DNA of 64,000 nucleotides from an uncultured Clostridia bacterium (GCA_934167175.1 CAKPKF010000001.1:1-64000), one strand, 5' to 3'. Counted from the first letter of the stretch, positions 1 to 9,672 are shown. Notes: a model not told the origin generated them from the letters alone. Numbers and translations: made by a program.

Positions 1-366
1 GTATTATTTCCGTCTGTTGTGTTTCCACCTGTTGTATTATTTCCGTCTGTTGTGTTTCCACCTGTTGTATTATTTCCATCTGTTGTGTTTCCACCTGTTG
101 TATTATTTCCATCTGTTGTGTTTCCACCTGTTGTATTATTTCCGTCTGTTGTGTTTCCACCTGTTGTATTATTTCCGTCTGTTGTGTTTCCATCTGTTGT
201 GTTTCCACCTGTTGTATTATTTCCATCTGTTGTGTTTCCATCTGTTGTATTATTTTCATCTGTTGTGTTTCCATCTGTTGTGTTTCCATCTGTTGTATTA
301 TTTTCATCTGTTGTGTTTCCATCTGTTGTATTATTTTCATCTGTTGTGTTTCCATCTGTTGTGTTT
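1..366. repeat. 33-bp coding tandem repeats
   Basis: The unit of about 33 bp alternates GTATTATTTCC with GTCTGTTGTG and GTTTCCACCTG. Some copies are shortened by 15 bp and some carry C-to-T or G-to-A changes. The repeats encode the Asn/Thr/Gly tail of the surface protein and keep its frame. Copy number could vary by slippage. Confidence 0.9.
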
Positions 367-872
367 TCTATAGTTATTGATTTTTCTACATTTGTTAATG
401 ATATATCTCCATTTCCTCCAGCAGCACTCATATCTTTTAATGCTATTGTTGTTGTTCCTGCAGAAGCCCCTTCTTTAACTTTAAATGTAATAGTTATTAT
501 ATCACAATCTGTTGTTTTTGCTGTGTTTGTACCTAATAATATTTTTCCACTGCTATAAGTTACTTCTCCCCATCCAGTTCCTGCTGTCATTGCTTCAGCT
601 GTTATTTCTTCAAATACATTTTTATCATACTCTAAAGAACCTATTTGATACTCTGTTATTCCATTAGCCAACTCAGCAGCATCAGTTTTAAAATCTTTTG
701 CACTTAAAGCTAATGTAATCGTTTCTCCTGGTTTAGCTTTTGTTGCACTTGTTGTTACTACAGTAGTTATTAAATCCGCAGCATATATTTGTGTTAATAC
801 AAATATTAAAACTATTGAGATTACTGCAACTACGCCTGCTTTTACCTTATTGTTTCTTAAATAATTTTTCAT
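1..872 (-). CDS. Cohesin-like repeat surface protein, 3' end cut by window edge
   Basis: The reading frame starts with ATG at 872 after a GAGG ribosome site and stays open to base 1, so the C-terminus is missing. Residues 1-30 form a signal peptide (hydrophobic stretch ending IYA-AD). Residues about 30-165 read like a cohesin-type beta-sandwich (KPGETITLAL near the start, ITFKVKEGASAG in the middle). After that comes a low-complexity region of N, T, G, D and E built from 11-residue units such as NTTGGNTTDGN. A secreted, probably wall-attached protein is likely; a sorting signal may lie beyond the edge. It resembles the 56037-56735 protein in domain type. Substrate or partner unknown. Confidence 0.75.
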   Translation of the reverse strand, partial: MKNYLRNNKVKAGVVAVISIVLIFVLTQIYAADLITTVVTTSATKAKPGETITLALSAKDFKTDAAELANGITEYQIGSLEYDKNVFEEITAEAMTAGTGWGEVTYSSGKILLGTNTAKTTDCDIITITFKVKEGASAGTTTIALKDMSAAGGNGDISLTNVEKSITIENTTDGNTTDENNTTDGNTTDENNTTDGNTTDGNTTDENNTTDGNTTDGNNTTGGNTTDGNTTDGNNTTGGNTTDGNNTTGGNTTDGNNTTGGNTTDGNNTTGGNTTDGNNTTGGNTTDGNN

Positions 873-965
873 ACGTTTTCCTCTTTTCTCTATTTATTCT
901 ACAATTATTAAACTATATTTTAAAAAAAAATGCAATAGTTTGTCATTATTTTTTATATGCAATTT

Positions 966-2981
966 TTACATATTTTGTTCTTCTTGTTTTTCTTGTTTTT
1001 CTTCACTTTTTTTGGGTTTATTCCATGATATATAATCACAACTTTCTGGATTGTTTTCGCAAATATAATAATTTCTTTTCTTTTTAGACTTACGTATTTG
1101 AACTTTTCCTCCACACTTTGGGCATGGCTCTTCAATAGTTTGTACATAAGGCTTTGTATTTTTGCACTCTGGATACCCTGGACATGCTAAGAATTTGCCA
1201 TATCTACCATATTTTATAACCATCATTCTACCACATTTGTCACATGGTACATCTGACACTTCTTCTTCTAACTCAACATGTTCTAACTCTTCTTCGACTT
1301 TTTTTAATACTATACTAAATGGTTCGTAAAACTCTGCTATTATTTTTTTCCACTGTCTTCTACCTTCTGCTATTTCATCAAATTCTGTTTCCATTTTTGC
1401 AGTAAATTCTTCATTTACTATATCTGGGAAATTTTCTATTAACAATTTATTAACTACTTTCCCTAACTCTGTAGGGCTTAATTGTTTTTTGTCTTTTTCT
1501 ATATAATGTCTTTCTATTATTGTAGTTATTGTTGGTGAATATGTACTTGGTCTTCCTATTCCTTTTTCTTCTAGTGCTTTTACTAAACTTGCTTCTGTGT
1601 ATCTTGGTGGAGGTTCTGTAAAGCTTTGCTTACTCTCAAGTTTTTCTTTTTTCACTTTTTGCTTTTCTTTAAGCTCTGGCAATTTTGTATTGTTCTCTTC
1701 TTTCTTTTCACTATCGCTTCCTTCTACATATAATGTCATAAATCCTTTAAACCTAATTATTTGACCGTTTGCTTTAAAGTTATATTCATTAGCATTTATA
1801 CTAACCGAAACTGTATCAAATATAGCAGATTTCATTTGACTTGCCATAAATCTATTATAAATTAATTTATATAACTTATACTGATCTTTAGTTAATGAAT
1901 TTTCTATTGTTTCTGGTGACAGTTCTGCATATGTTGGTCTTATACCTTCATGAGCGTCTTGTGCTTCTGATTTAGTTTTATAATATCTATTTTCGTAGTA
2001 TTCCTCTCCATATGTTGCTATAATATGTTTTTTTGCAGTTTCTCTTGCTTCTTCTGATATTCTCGTTGAATCTGTCCTCATATAAGTTATTAATCCAACT
2101 GAACCTTTGCCTTGAATTTTTACTCCTTCATATAATGACTGTGCTATTGACATTGTCTTTTTCAATGTAAAACCTAGTTTTCTAGATGCTTCTTGTTGCA
2201 TTGTACTTGTTGTAAATGGTGGAGCCGGATTTTTCTTTTTTTGACTTTTCTTAATGTTATCTACAATATATTGAGCTTTATCTAATTCATTTAATATATC
2301 TTCCACTTCTTTTTGAGTATGCAATTCTATTTTTTTATTGTTCTTTCCGTATAATTTTGCTTCAAACGTCTTTTTACTTTCTTCATCCATTAATACTGCA
2401 AATATGTTCCAATATTCTTCTGGGATAAATTTTTCTATTTCATTTTCCCTATCTACAATTAATTTAACTGCGACTGATTGAACTCTACCTGCCGACAATC
2501 CTCTTCTTACCTTTTTCCACAATATAGGACTTATTTTATACCCTACAATTCTATCTAATACACGCCTTGCTTGTTGTGCATCAATTAAATTTTTATCAAT
2601 TTTTCTTGGATTCTTCACTGCAGTTTTTACTGCATCTTTTGTAATTTCATTAAAAGTTACTCTTACTGTATCATCTTCATTTATATCTAATATATGTGCC
2701 AAATGCCACGCTATTGCTTCTCCTTCACGGTCAGGGTCAGTTGCCAAATACACTTTTTTTGCTTTTTTTGCTTCTTTTTTTAAAGATTTTATTAGGTCCC
2801 CTTTTCCTCTTATATTTATATATTCTGGTTCAAAATTATGTTCTATATCTACTCCTAATTTTGATTTTGGCAAATCTCTTATATGACCTAAAGATGCCAC
2901 AACCTTAGTATTGCCCCCTAAAAATTTTTTTATTGTATTTGCTTTTGCTGGTGATTCTACAATAATTAATTTATCTGCCAT
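966..2981 (-). CDS. topA: DNA topoisomerase I
   Basis: Type IA topoisomerase that relaxes negative supercoils, 671 residues. The Toprim domain starts at the N-terminus (IVESPAKANTIKKF) and carries DPDREGEAIAWH. The active-site tyrosine is in YMRTDSTRIS at about residue 300. Two C-terminal zinc-ribbon modules (CDKCG...CPGYPEC and CPKCG...) precede a Lys/Glu-rich tail. I chose ATG 2981 because GGAAGGAGA precedes it; ATG 3011 has no such site. Length is normal for Firmicutes. Arginine codons contain no in-frame CGG. Confidence 0.97.
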   Translation of the reverse strand: MADKLIIVESPAKANTIKKFLGGNTKVVASLGHIRDLPKSKLGVDIEHNFEPEYINIRGKGDLIKSLKKEAKKAKKVYLATDPDREGEAIAWHLAHILDINEDDTVRVTFNEITKDAVKTAVKNPRKIDKNLIDAQQARRVLDRIVGYKISPILWKKVRRGLSAGRVQSVAVKLIVDRENEIEKFIPEEYWNIFAVLMDEESKKTFEAKLYGKNNKKIELHTQKEVEDILNELDKAQYIVDNIKKSQKKKNPAPPFTTSTMQQEASRKLGFTLKKTMSIAQSLYEGVKIQGKGSVGLITYMRTDSTRISEEARETAKKHIIATYGEEYYENRYYKTKSEAQDAHEGIRPTYAELSPETIENSLTKDQYKLYKLIYNRFMASQMKSAIFDTVSVSINANEYNFKANGQIIRFKGFMTLYVEGSDSEKKEENNTKLPELKEKQKVKKEKLESKQSFTEPPPRYTEASLVKALEEKGIGRPSTYSPTITTIIERHYIEKDKKQLSPTELGKVVNKLLIENFPDIVNEEFTAKMETEFDEIAEGRRQWKKIIAEFYEPFSIVLKKVEEELEHVELEEEVSDVPCDKCGRMMVIKYGRYGKFLACPGYPECKNTKPYVQTIEEPCPKCGGKVQIRKSKKKRNYYICENNPESCDYISWNKPKKSEEKQEKQEEQNM

Positions 2982-3079
2982 TGAAAATCTCCTTCCACTT
3001 TTCCACTCCAATAATTTCTTAATCTATTCTAGACCATATTTCTATATTTTTCAAGTTTATTATTTTTTTATGTTTTATA

Positions 3080-3430
3080 CTATACCATAACTAACTTTCC
3101 TTGGCAAATTTTATTTTCTTCTATTTTTAAATAATCTTCCACAACATCTTTTAACCCTATTGGTGTTACATAATTTTGTTTTAACAGTTGTAATATTTTA
3201 TTAATTCTTTTTATATTATTAGTTACATCTCTAATTCCTTTTATTTCTATTTTTGTTCCACTATCTTTATATTCTGTTTTCACAATCTCTATTCCATATA
3301 TCTTTCTCCCAGAATTATATATTATATTTTCTTCTGTTACTATATAATACTCTAATTTTATTGGGTATTTTATTCCCTCTCTTATTAAATTTTCTTTTGG
3401 GATAAACATTCCACCATAAAATTTTTTCAT
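3080..3430 (-). CDS. DUF6514-like small protein
   Basis: This 116-residue soluble protein has a TAGGAGG ribosome site. The middle (KIYGIEIVKTE) and the end (YVTPIGLKDVVEDYLK) match what I remember of clostridial DUF6514 proteins, whose function is unknown to me. A perfect Spo0A-box-like sequence lies about 136 bp upstream, so sporulation-linked control is possible (inference). It sits alone between topA and the murG terminator. Confidence 0.65.
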   Translation of the reverse strand: MKKFYGGMFIPKENLIREGIKYPIKLEYYIVTEENIIYNSGRKIYGIEIVKTEYKDSGTKIEIKGIRDVTNNIKRINKILQLLKQNYVTPIGLKDVVEDYLKIEENKICQGKLVMV

Positions 3431-3763
3431 TAGCTAAAACCTCCTATTTTTCTAATATATTTATGATACTTTTTTGTTATCACTAGCTTGTAATGATTAT
3501 ATTACTCCATAGTGCTTACTTTAACAAGTTTTTTCGTGCGCAAAGTTCTATATTAAATTACTTTTTTCGACAAAAATAAATAAAATTATTTTTATTACTA
3601 TTATTTATTTACCTATTTTTAAGTTTGTAATACAAATTTAAAAATATTGTTATCATTCTGTAAAATTGATTATTTTTTAATCTATTCAAATTTTTTATAT
3701 TGTGTATACTTTTTTAGAACAATTCTAATTTTTTCTTTTTTTCCTTACTCTTTTAACTTTTTG
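3431..3763. other. Non-coding spacer
   Basis: AT-rich region between the DUF6514-like gene and the dcw terminator. I see no gene. It holds the leader of the DUF6514-like gene and the Spo0A-box candidate. Confidence 0.6.
3566..3575 (+). promoter_or_regulatory. Candidate Spo0A box
   Basis: TTCGACAAAA is the exact reverse complement of the 0A-box consensus TTTTGTCGAA. It lies upstream of the minus-strand DUF6514-like gene. Confidence 0.45.
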
Positions 3764-3821
3764 AAAACTAATAAAGAAGTAAAACTTACCTAAATATAAG
3801 TTTTACTTCTTTATTAGTTTT
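3764..3821 (-). terminator. Terminator of the dcw operon
   Basis: A perfect 24-bp stem (3764-3787 with 3798-3821) has a 10-nt loop. The murG stop codon (3814-3816) lies inside the stem, so the last codons are part of the terminator. Confidence 0.85.
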
Positions 3822-4932
3822 TTACTATTTTTTTTATTTCATCATATATTTTTTCTTCAACATTATCTATCACAATTTTTTGTGCATTTTTTCCCATTGT
3901 TTCTAATTTGTTTTTGTCTTTAATAATATTATTTATATTTTCATTTAATACTTCTGCTTTTAAATCTTTATTTAAAATTATTTTTGCAGCATTTTCTTTT
4001 TCAAGTACTCTAGCATTGTATTCTTGGTGGTTTTCACTTACATTTGGAAGTGGTATAAATATTGCTGGTTTTCCCAATTTTGAAATTTCAGTTATCGTAA
4101 TTGCTCCACTTCTGCACACTACCACATCCGATAAATTCATAATTTCTTCCATATTATATATATATGGAAAAATTTTAACACCTTTTATATTATTAATGTT
4201 AACATTCATTTCTTCCAATTCTTCTTTTATCACATCATACTGTTTTGGTCCAACAGCCCATATTATTTGATAATTTTCATTTAACTTGTTTTTTATAATT
4301 CCTAATATTGATTCATTAATAGCTTGGGCTCCCTGGCTTCCTCCAAAAACTAAAATTATTGATTTTTCATCATTTAAACCCATTTCCTTTAATTTTTCTC
4401 GTTTTTCTGAATCATTAAAATTTATCTTTTTTATTTTAGTTGGTGTACCTGTTAGAACAACTTTTTCCTTATTTTCCAGTCTTTCTCTTGCATCATTAAA
4501 ACCAACTAGTATTCTATCTACCTTATTTGATAACATTTTTACTGCTTTACCTGGAAAAGCATTGCTCTCATGTAACATTGTTGGTATTTTTTGCTTATGT
4601 GCCGCTAAAATTGTTGCGCCACATATGTATCCTCCTGTTCCTATAACTATATCTGGTTTAAAATCCTTTATAATAGCTTTAGCTTGAAAAAAGCCTTCAA
4701 ATGTTTTTAGCATTTTTTTTATATTTGATATACTTATTTTTTTACTTAACCCATATGCCTCTATTGTTTTTAATTCATATCCTGCCCTTGGAACTAAGTC
4801 ATTTTCTAATCCGCGAGTAGTACCAATAAATATAATTTCTGAATTTGGTTGTTCTTTCTTTATCTTATTTGCAATAGCTATTCCTGGATTAATATGCCCT
4901 CCTGTTCCTGCTGCTGCAATTATTACTCTCAT
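3814..4932 (-). CDS. murG: UDP-GlcNAc:lipid I GlcNAc transferase MurG
   Basis: Makes lipid II from lipid I at the inner face of the membrane. The protein has 372 residues, normal for the family. The N-terminal glycine-rich loop is AAAGTGGHINPG, and VFGGSQGAQAIN starts the second Rossmann domain. The C-terminal acceptor-side motif is RSGAITITE. An AGGAG site precedes ATG 4932. It follows ftsW by 41 bp, counting from the recoded ftsW stop, and is the last gene of the cluster. One arginine is encoded by CGC, showing that other CGN codons are read normally. Confidence 0.97.
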   Translation of the reverse strand: MRVIIAAAGTGGHINPGIAIANKIKKEQPNSEIIFIGTTRGLENDLVPRAGYELKTIEAYGLSKKISISNIKKMLKTFEGFFQAKAIIKDFKPDIVIGTGGYICGATILAAHKQKIPTMLHESNAFPGKAVKMLSNKVDRILVGFNDARERLENKEKVVLTGTPTKIKKINFNDSEKREKLKEMGLNDEKSIILVFGGSQGAQAINESILGIIKNKLNENYQIIWAVGPKQYDVIKEELEEMNVNINNIKGVKIFPYIYNMEEIMNLSDVVVCRSGAITITEISKLGKPAIFIPLPNVSENHQEYNARVLEKENAAKIILNKDLKAEVLNENINNIIKDKNKLETMGKNAQKIVIDNVEEKIYDEIKKIVKN

Positions 4933-4973
4933 ATATATTCACTCCTAATTATATATTATATAATTTTTTAATA

Positions 4974-6106
4974 TTAAACTTTTGAACTTGCTCTTGAAAT
5001 ATTTAATAATATTCCGCACAGCACATAATAGTATTACTAGAGCTGTTCCTCCATAACTGAAAAACGGAAGTGGCATACCTGTGTTTGGCATAGATGATGT
5101 AACAACAGCAATGTTTATTATTGCTTGAATTCCAACTAGTGATGTTATTCCCACTGCTAACAGACTTCCATACATATCTGGTGCCCTCATCGCAATTATT
5201 ATTCCTCTCCATATAAAAACAGCAAATAGTGCTATTACTACTATACATCCTAAAAATCCTAGTTCTTCTGCTAATACCGCAAAAATAAAATCATTATGTG
5301 GTTCAGGTATATACAAAAATTTTTGCTTGCTTTCTCCGCAAACCTACACCAAATAATCCTCCAGAACCTATTGCATATAGACTTTGAATAATTTGCCATC
5401 CTCCACCTTGTTTGTCTGCCCATGGATTTAAAAACGTTGTTATCCTATTTAGCCTAAATCCTTTTCCAAGTAATAATATTCCTGCTAATCCTAATCCTCC
5501 TGCCCCAACGCCTATAGTTAGAAAATGTGATATTCTACTTCCTGCTACTAACATCATAACTGAAATTATTGCCACTATTACTACTGAAGCACTTAAATGA
5601 TCTTGAAACAATATTAATATTGCTAGTATAGGAATTAGGAATGCAATTGGTATACAAAAACCAGTTACTACATTTTTCAATCTATCTTTATTGTTTGCTA
5701 AGAATGTTGCAAAAAATATAATTAAGCCTACTTTAACTACCTCTGATGGTTGAAATGAAGAAAACCCTAAATCTATCCAACGTTTTGCTCCATTAACATC
5801 ATATCCAATTATAGGAACTAGTGCTAGTAATACTATACTGCCTATATATATCCAAATATAAAATTTTCTATAAAATCTATAATCTATTTTTGAAACAATA
5901 AACATTAATGCAATACCTGCTACTGCAAATAATGCCTGTTTTTTTACATATGTATAACTACTACCTGTTTCTGAAAGTGATGATGGTGAACTTGCTGAAA
6001 GCACCATTATGATTCCGATTGATAATAGCAGTAGAACTGTTATAAATAATATAAAATCAAATTGATTATTTACAAATCTTGATAATTTTTTTTCTTTCTT
6101 TGCCAT
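4974..6106 (-). CDS. ftsW: Lipid II polymerase FtsW/SpoVE, two CGG +1 frameshifts
   Basis: SEDS-family glycosyltransferase of division or spore cortex, with about ten membrane segments. In the standard frame it breaks twice. After residue 256 (GGT GTA GGT TTG) the codon is CGG. Skipping the C gives G-ESKQKFLYIPEPHNDF, the conserved SEDS loop. After 107 more codons (TGT GCT GTG) a second CGG occurs. Skipping its C gives GILLNISRASSKV and a TAA at 4974, matching the family's usual AVG.LLN end. Total 376 residues, normal length. GAGG precedes ATG 6106. Without recoding the product lacks the last membrane segments. FtsW versus SpoVE cannot be settled here. Confidence 0.9.
5013..5016 (-). other. 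CGG +1 frameshift site, ftsW site 2
   Basis: Zero frame: GCT GTG CGG AAT ATT, which gives a divergent Lys-rich tail. In +1: GTG (C) GGA ATA TTA TTA AAT, giving AVGILLN, the usual end of SEDS proteins. Confidence 0.88.
5335..5338 (-). other. CGG +1 frameshift site, ftsW site 1
   Basis: Zero frame: GGT TTG CGG AGA AAG, then a stop 11 codons later. In +1: TTG (C) GGA GAA AGC. The glycine fits the GLG-(E/Q)S-(R/K)QK motif of SEDS proteins. Confidence 0.9.
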
Positions 6107-6119
6107 TATTAATTCCTCA

Positions 6120-7098
6120 CTATATTATTATTAGGCCTATCATGCAACACAAAACTGTTATTAGACTAAAAATTGTAACAACTTTATTTTCTTTCCATCC
6201 TAATAACTCAAAATGGTGATGTAAAGGAGCCATTTTAAATATTCTTTTTCCCGTTCTTTTAAAATATGTAACTTGAATTATTACAGACAAAGTTTCAATA
6301 ACAGGTATAAGTGCAATCACCAATATTATTAAAGGCATTTTCAAATATAGTGCCAACGCACTTATAACCCCACCGTAATAATAAAGAACCGGTATCTCCC
6401 ATAAATACTTTTGCAGGATGTAAATTAAATAGTAGAAAACCTAAACAAGTACCTGCTACTATACTTCCAAAAATAACAACTTCCTTCACATCAAAAATTA
6501 TTCCTATTACTGTTAAGCAAGTAATAATTATTGTGCACACACTAGTAGATAGTCCATCTACACCATCTGTTAAATTTACTGCATTTGTTGTTGCCAACAT
6601 AACAAAAATAGCAAATGGTATATATATTAAGACTGACATTTTTATATATTCTTTTATTATAGGAATATATGTTTCTATTCCTAACGAAGTACCTTTTACT
6701 AAGTACAACGTATACATTACTGATATAGTTAACAACCCTAGCATTTTATATGCAGGTTTTAACCCTTTTGTATTTCTAAGTATTAATTTTTTAAAATCAT
6801 CTACAAATCCTACTGTTCCAAACCCTATCGTTACCAATAATAACGGTATTATTCTTATGGCTACATTTGAGTCTACTTTGTAATAATACAACATTACCAA
6901 AATGGATACAATTATTATGCTTAATGATATAATAATTCCTCCCATTGTTGGAGTTCCCTGTTTTCTCAAATGAGAATTTGGTCCATCATCTCTTTCTATT
7001 TGCCCAACTTTTAATTTTTTTAGAATAGGTATAATCCCCATAGAACATATTATTGTAGTTACAAAAGCTATAAATAATACCTTTATCTGAAATTCCAA
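6120..7098 (-). CDS. mraY: Phospho-MurNAc-pentapeptide transferase MraY, one CGG +1 frameshift
   Basis: Forms lipid I from UDP-MurNAc-pentapeptide and undecaprenyl phosphate. Family motifs include [19 protein letters not shown] (catalytic Asp region), MGDTGSL and, after the shift, [12 protein letters not shown] with the conserved His triplet. The standard frame breaks in [11 protein letters not shown]. Skipping C gives [12 protein letters not shown] and restores a protein of 325 residues. I prefer the TTG start at 7098 (AAAGGG eight bases upstream) over GTG 7107. It lies between murE and ftsW. Essential single-copy enzyme, so loss by mutation is implausible. Confidence 0.92.
6372..6375 (-). 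other. CGG +1 frameshift site, mraY
   Basis: Zero frame: TTA TTA TTA CGG TGG GGT. In +1: TTA (C) GGT GGG GTT. The family sequence here is SLALGG, so the GGT glycine falls on a conserved position. Confidence 0.92.
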
Positions 7099-7143
7099 AA
7101 ATCTCACCCTTTACTCTTAAAAAGTTACTTTTTTATAACTTTT

Positions 7144-8658
7144 TTATTTTTTCTTTTTGTTTAAATTTTGTATATTTTCTTCTTCTAGCATTTCATCTAT
7201 AATTTCACGTACTATAATTCTTTCATCAAAATCATTTTTATGTCCATTTATTTCTTGATATGTTTCGTGTCCTTTACCTGCAAGAACTACAATGTCCTTT
7301 TTGCTAGCTTTCCTTATAGCTTGTTTTATTGCTTCTCTTCTATCTACTATTACTTCATATTTTCCTTTTGTTTTTTTCATTCCTTCTTCTATTTCTTTAG
7401 TGATTTCTTCTGGTTTTTCTGTTCTTGGATTATCTGAAGTTATAATTGTGTAATCCGCAATTCTTCCCGAAATTGCTCCCATAAGTGGCCTTTTTGATGT
7501 ATCTCTATCTCCTCCACATCCAAATACTGAAATTACTCTTCCTCTTGTATATTCTTTAACTGCAGATAGTATATTTTCTAAGCTTTCAGGTGAATGTGCA
7601 TAATCTATCATAATAGTTAAATCTTTTTTATTATCAACTAATTCACTTCTTCCAGGAACTCTTACTTCTACTAGTCCTTCTTTTATTTCTTCAGCTCCAA
7701 CACCTAGTTTTTTAGTTACACATATTGCTGCAAGTGAATTATATACGCTAAATCTTCCTGGTATGCATGTTTTTACTCTTTCATTTCTATCTCCTAATTT
7801 AGCTTTAAAATCTACATATGAGTTTGTAATTGTTATATCTTTAGCCAACAAATTAGCAAAATTATCTATTCCATATGTTTCTATTTCACACTTTGCAAGT
7901 TTTTTTACTTTTACTCCATATAAATCATCTGCATTAATATATCCAATTTTACACATATCAAATAATTTTAGTTTTGAATTAAAGTAATCTTGCATATCAA
8001 CATGCTCTTTTGCACTTATATGATCTTGTGAAAAATTAGTAAATACTCCTATATCGAAATCGCAACCAGCTACTCTATTTAGTTTTAGACTTTGCGAAGA
8101 TACTTCCATTACAACAACATCTACTTTTTCTTCAACCATTTTGCTAAATATTTCTTGTAATCTTATACTTTCTGGTGTTGTTCTATCACTATCTTCTATT
8201 TTTTTATCCCCTATATATATAGCTATAGTTCCTATTAATCCAACTTTCTTTCCTTGTTTTTCTAATATTTTCTTTATCATAAAAGTTGTCGTTGTTTTTC
8301 CTTTTGTTCCTGTTATTCCGATTAATTTGAATTTTCTAGATGGATTTTTATAGAAATTACAACCTATTATTGCCAAAGCCAATCTAGTGTCTGGTGCAGA
8401 TACTATTGTAACATTTTCTGGTATGTTAAGTTTTTTTACCACATCTATTTTATCTTCCTGAAAAACTATTGTTGATGCCCCTTTATTGATTGCATCTTCT
8501 ATATAGTTGTGTCCATCAACTTCAAAACCTTCTATACATACAAACATTCCATTTTCTTTTATTTTTCTCGAATCGCTAGTTACAGAATCTATTGATATAT
8601 TTATATCCCCTTTTACTTTCAAATTTTCTAGACCTGCTAATATATTTTTTAATTCCAT
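7144..8658 (-). CDS. murE: UDP-MurNAc-tripeptide synthetase
   Basis: ATP-dependent Mur ligase adding the third amino acid, 504 residues. The P-loop is GITGTKGKTTT at about residue 115. The central domain has DFDIGVFTNFSQDH and the C-terminal domain has IDYAHSPESL. The segment SDNPRTEKPEEI fits the DNPR signature of meso-diaminopimelate-adding enzymes. Ribosome site GGAGG precedes ATG 8658. It is separated from spoVD by four unrelated genes, unlike the usual direct spoVD-murE order. Confidence 0.96.
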   Translation of the reverse strand: MELKNILAGLENLKVKGDINISIDSVTSDSRKIKENGMFVCIEGFEVDGHNYIEDAINKGASTIVFQEDKIDVVKKLNIPENVTIVSAPDTRLALAIIGCNFYKNPSRKFKLIGITGTKGKTTTTFMIKKILEKQGKKVGLIGTIAIYIGDKKIEDSDRTTPESIRLQEIFSKMVEEKVDVVVMEVSSQSLKLNRVAGCDFDIGVFTNFSQDHISAKEHVDMQDYFNSKLKLFDMCKIGYINADDLYGVKVKKLAKCEIETYGIDNFANLLAKDITITNSYVDFKAKLGDRNERVKTCIPGRFSVYNSLAAICVTKKLGVGAEEIKEGLVEVRVPGRSELVDNKKDLTIMIDYAHSPESLENILSAVKEYTRGRVISVFGCGGDRDTSKRPLMGAISGRIADYTIITSDNPRTEKPEEITKEIEEGMKKTKGKYEVIVDRREAIKQAIRKASKKDIVVLAGKGHETYQEINGHKNDFDERIIVREIIDEMLEEENIQNLNKKKK

Positions 8659-8819
8659 AGTATACCTCCAAAAAGTTTTTTACGTATACATTATATAACT
8701 AATTTTATTATTTGTATATAGCAAAATTAAGATTTATTATATTTTAATTTTGTTTTATTAGCAAATTTAAATTTATACTATTTTATACTACTACAATTTA
8801 TATGTTTATTTATTGTTTT

Positions 8820-8884
8820 AAGAACAAAATTAATATGTTTTGTTCTTAAAAACAATAAAAAGCAAGAGAAACACTCTTGCTTTT
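8820..8884 (-). terminator. Terminator after the nucleotidyltransferase-like gene
   Basis: Two hairpins in tandem. AAAAGCAAGAG (8858-8868) pairs with CTCTTGCTTTT (8874-8884) and is flanked by T-runs on both strands. AAGAACAAAA (8820-8829) pairs with TTTTGTTCTT (8838-8847). Confidence 0.75.
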
Positions 8885-8919
8885 TTTATAGTTGGGTACA
8901 TTTTATTATTTTTTTTGGC

Positions 8920-9588
8920 CTATTCGAAACTTCCTTTTTTTACAAATTTTCTAATACGTTGTTTTATCCATGCTGGTATGCTTGGATTTTTTATTGCTTG
9001 CTCTAATACGTAAAAGAAATTATTATCATTATCTTCTAAAAAGTTTTCAATCAACAGTCTTTTTAGACGTCTTTGTGGTTGCCAGCCTTCCATCATTGCA
9101 TATAATATAAGCTGAACTTCAGTTGCTAACAATGGGATTGTAAATTCATCTAAGCTTTCACGCTCTATTTGACTCATAGCAAGTTCATACAAATAATTGG
9201 TTTCAAAAGTTAAAACTCTAAAGCCAGAAATAATTTCTATTTGGACTTCATCTAAATAGAACTTCATATAGATATTTGAACGACAGCATTTGTTCGCTCT
9301 ATTTTTGTCTTCATACTCTATCGCTTTCAAAGTTCCACCCAAATTTTCCATTATTTCTTTTGCTTTTTTAGCATCTTTCTCTGTTACTAAAATGTCATAA
9401 TCATCAAAACCATCTGTAATTCCTCTAAAAAAAAGATTAGATGAGCAACATAACGCCCATTCTATTTCTTGAGTATCAAAACTTTGTTGTATTTTCATTA
9501 GAGTATTTTTTTTCTTTGCATACTCAGCATCTTCTAAAAATAAGTCTTTATTTGCTTTTTGTTGGTACTTCCAATCATATTGTTTCAT
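8920..9588 (-). CDS. Nucleotidyltransferase-fold protein
   Basis: 222 residues. The stretch CCSSNLFFRGITDGFDDYDILV has the layout of the polymerase-beta NTase active site, a serine loop followed by D-x-D about ten residues later. The C-terminal part is helical and basic (QRRLKRLLIEN, KQRIRKFVKKG). GGAGGAG precedes the ATG. It resembles solitary MNT/aminoglycoside-NTase-like proteins; I cannot assign a substrate. It sits inside the dcw region between murE and the MBL gene, with its own terminator. Confidence 0.6.
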   Translation of the reverse strand: MKQYDWKYQQKANKDLFLEDAEYAKKKNTLMKIQQSFDTQEIEWALCCSSNLFFRGITDGFDDYDILVTEKDAKKAKEIMENLGGTLKAIEYEDKNRANKCCRSNIYMKFYLDEVQIEIISGFRVLTFETNYLYELAMSQIERESLDEFTIPLLATEVQLILYAMMEGWQPQRRLKRLLIENFLEDNDNNFFYVLEQAIKNPSIPAWIKQRIRKFVKKGSFE

Positions 9589-9672
9589 ATTTTCTCCTCC
9601 TGTAAATGTACCACCTCAACTATTTATACCTATTTATATATTACCATATTTTTAAATTTATGTCAATTTTCA

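Noticed and set aside
1..366. CRISPR array
   Set aside because: The repeats are contiguous coding units without spacers of unique sequence; no cas genes are present.
17..558. Plus-strand ORFs in the repeat region
   Set aside because: They are mirror readings of the minus-strand repeats and have no ribosome sites.
4811..4813. Possible CGG in murG near TRGLEND
   Set aside because: The codons are ACT CGC GGA; the arginine is CGC and the frame is intact.
4945..5316. A separate 123-residue ftsW-like gene
   Set aside because: It has no ribosome site and begins inside the conserved SEDS loop; it is the middle part of the recoded ftsW.
5013..6375. Simple sequencing or assembly errors in ftsW and mraY
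   Set aside because: Errors would be expected mostly in homopolymers and in both directions. All shifts here are +1, at CGG, before a Gly codon, and CGG is otherwise absent from frames. Read data would still be the decisive check.
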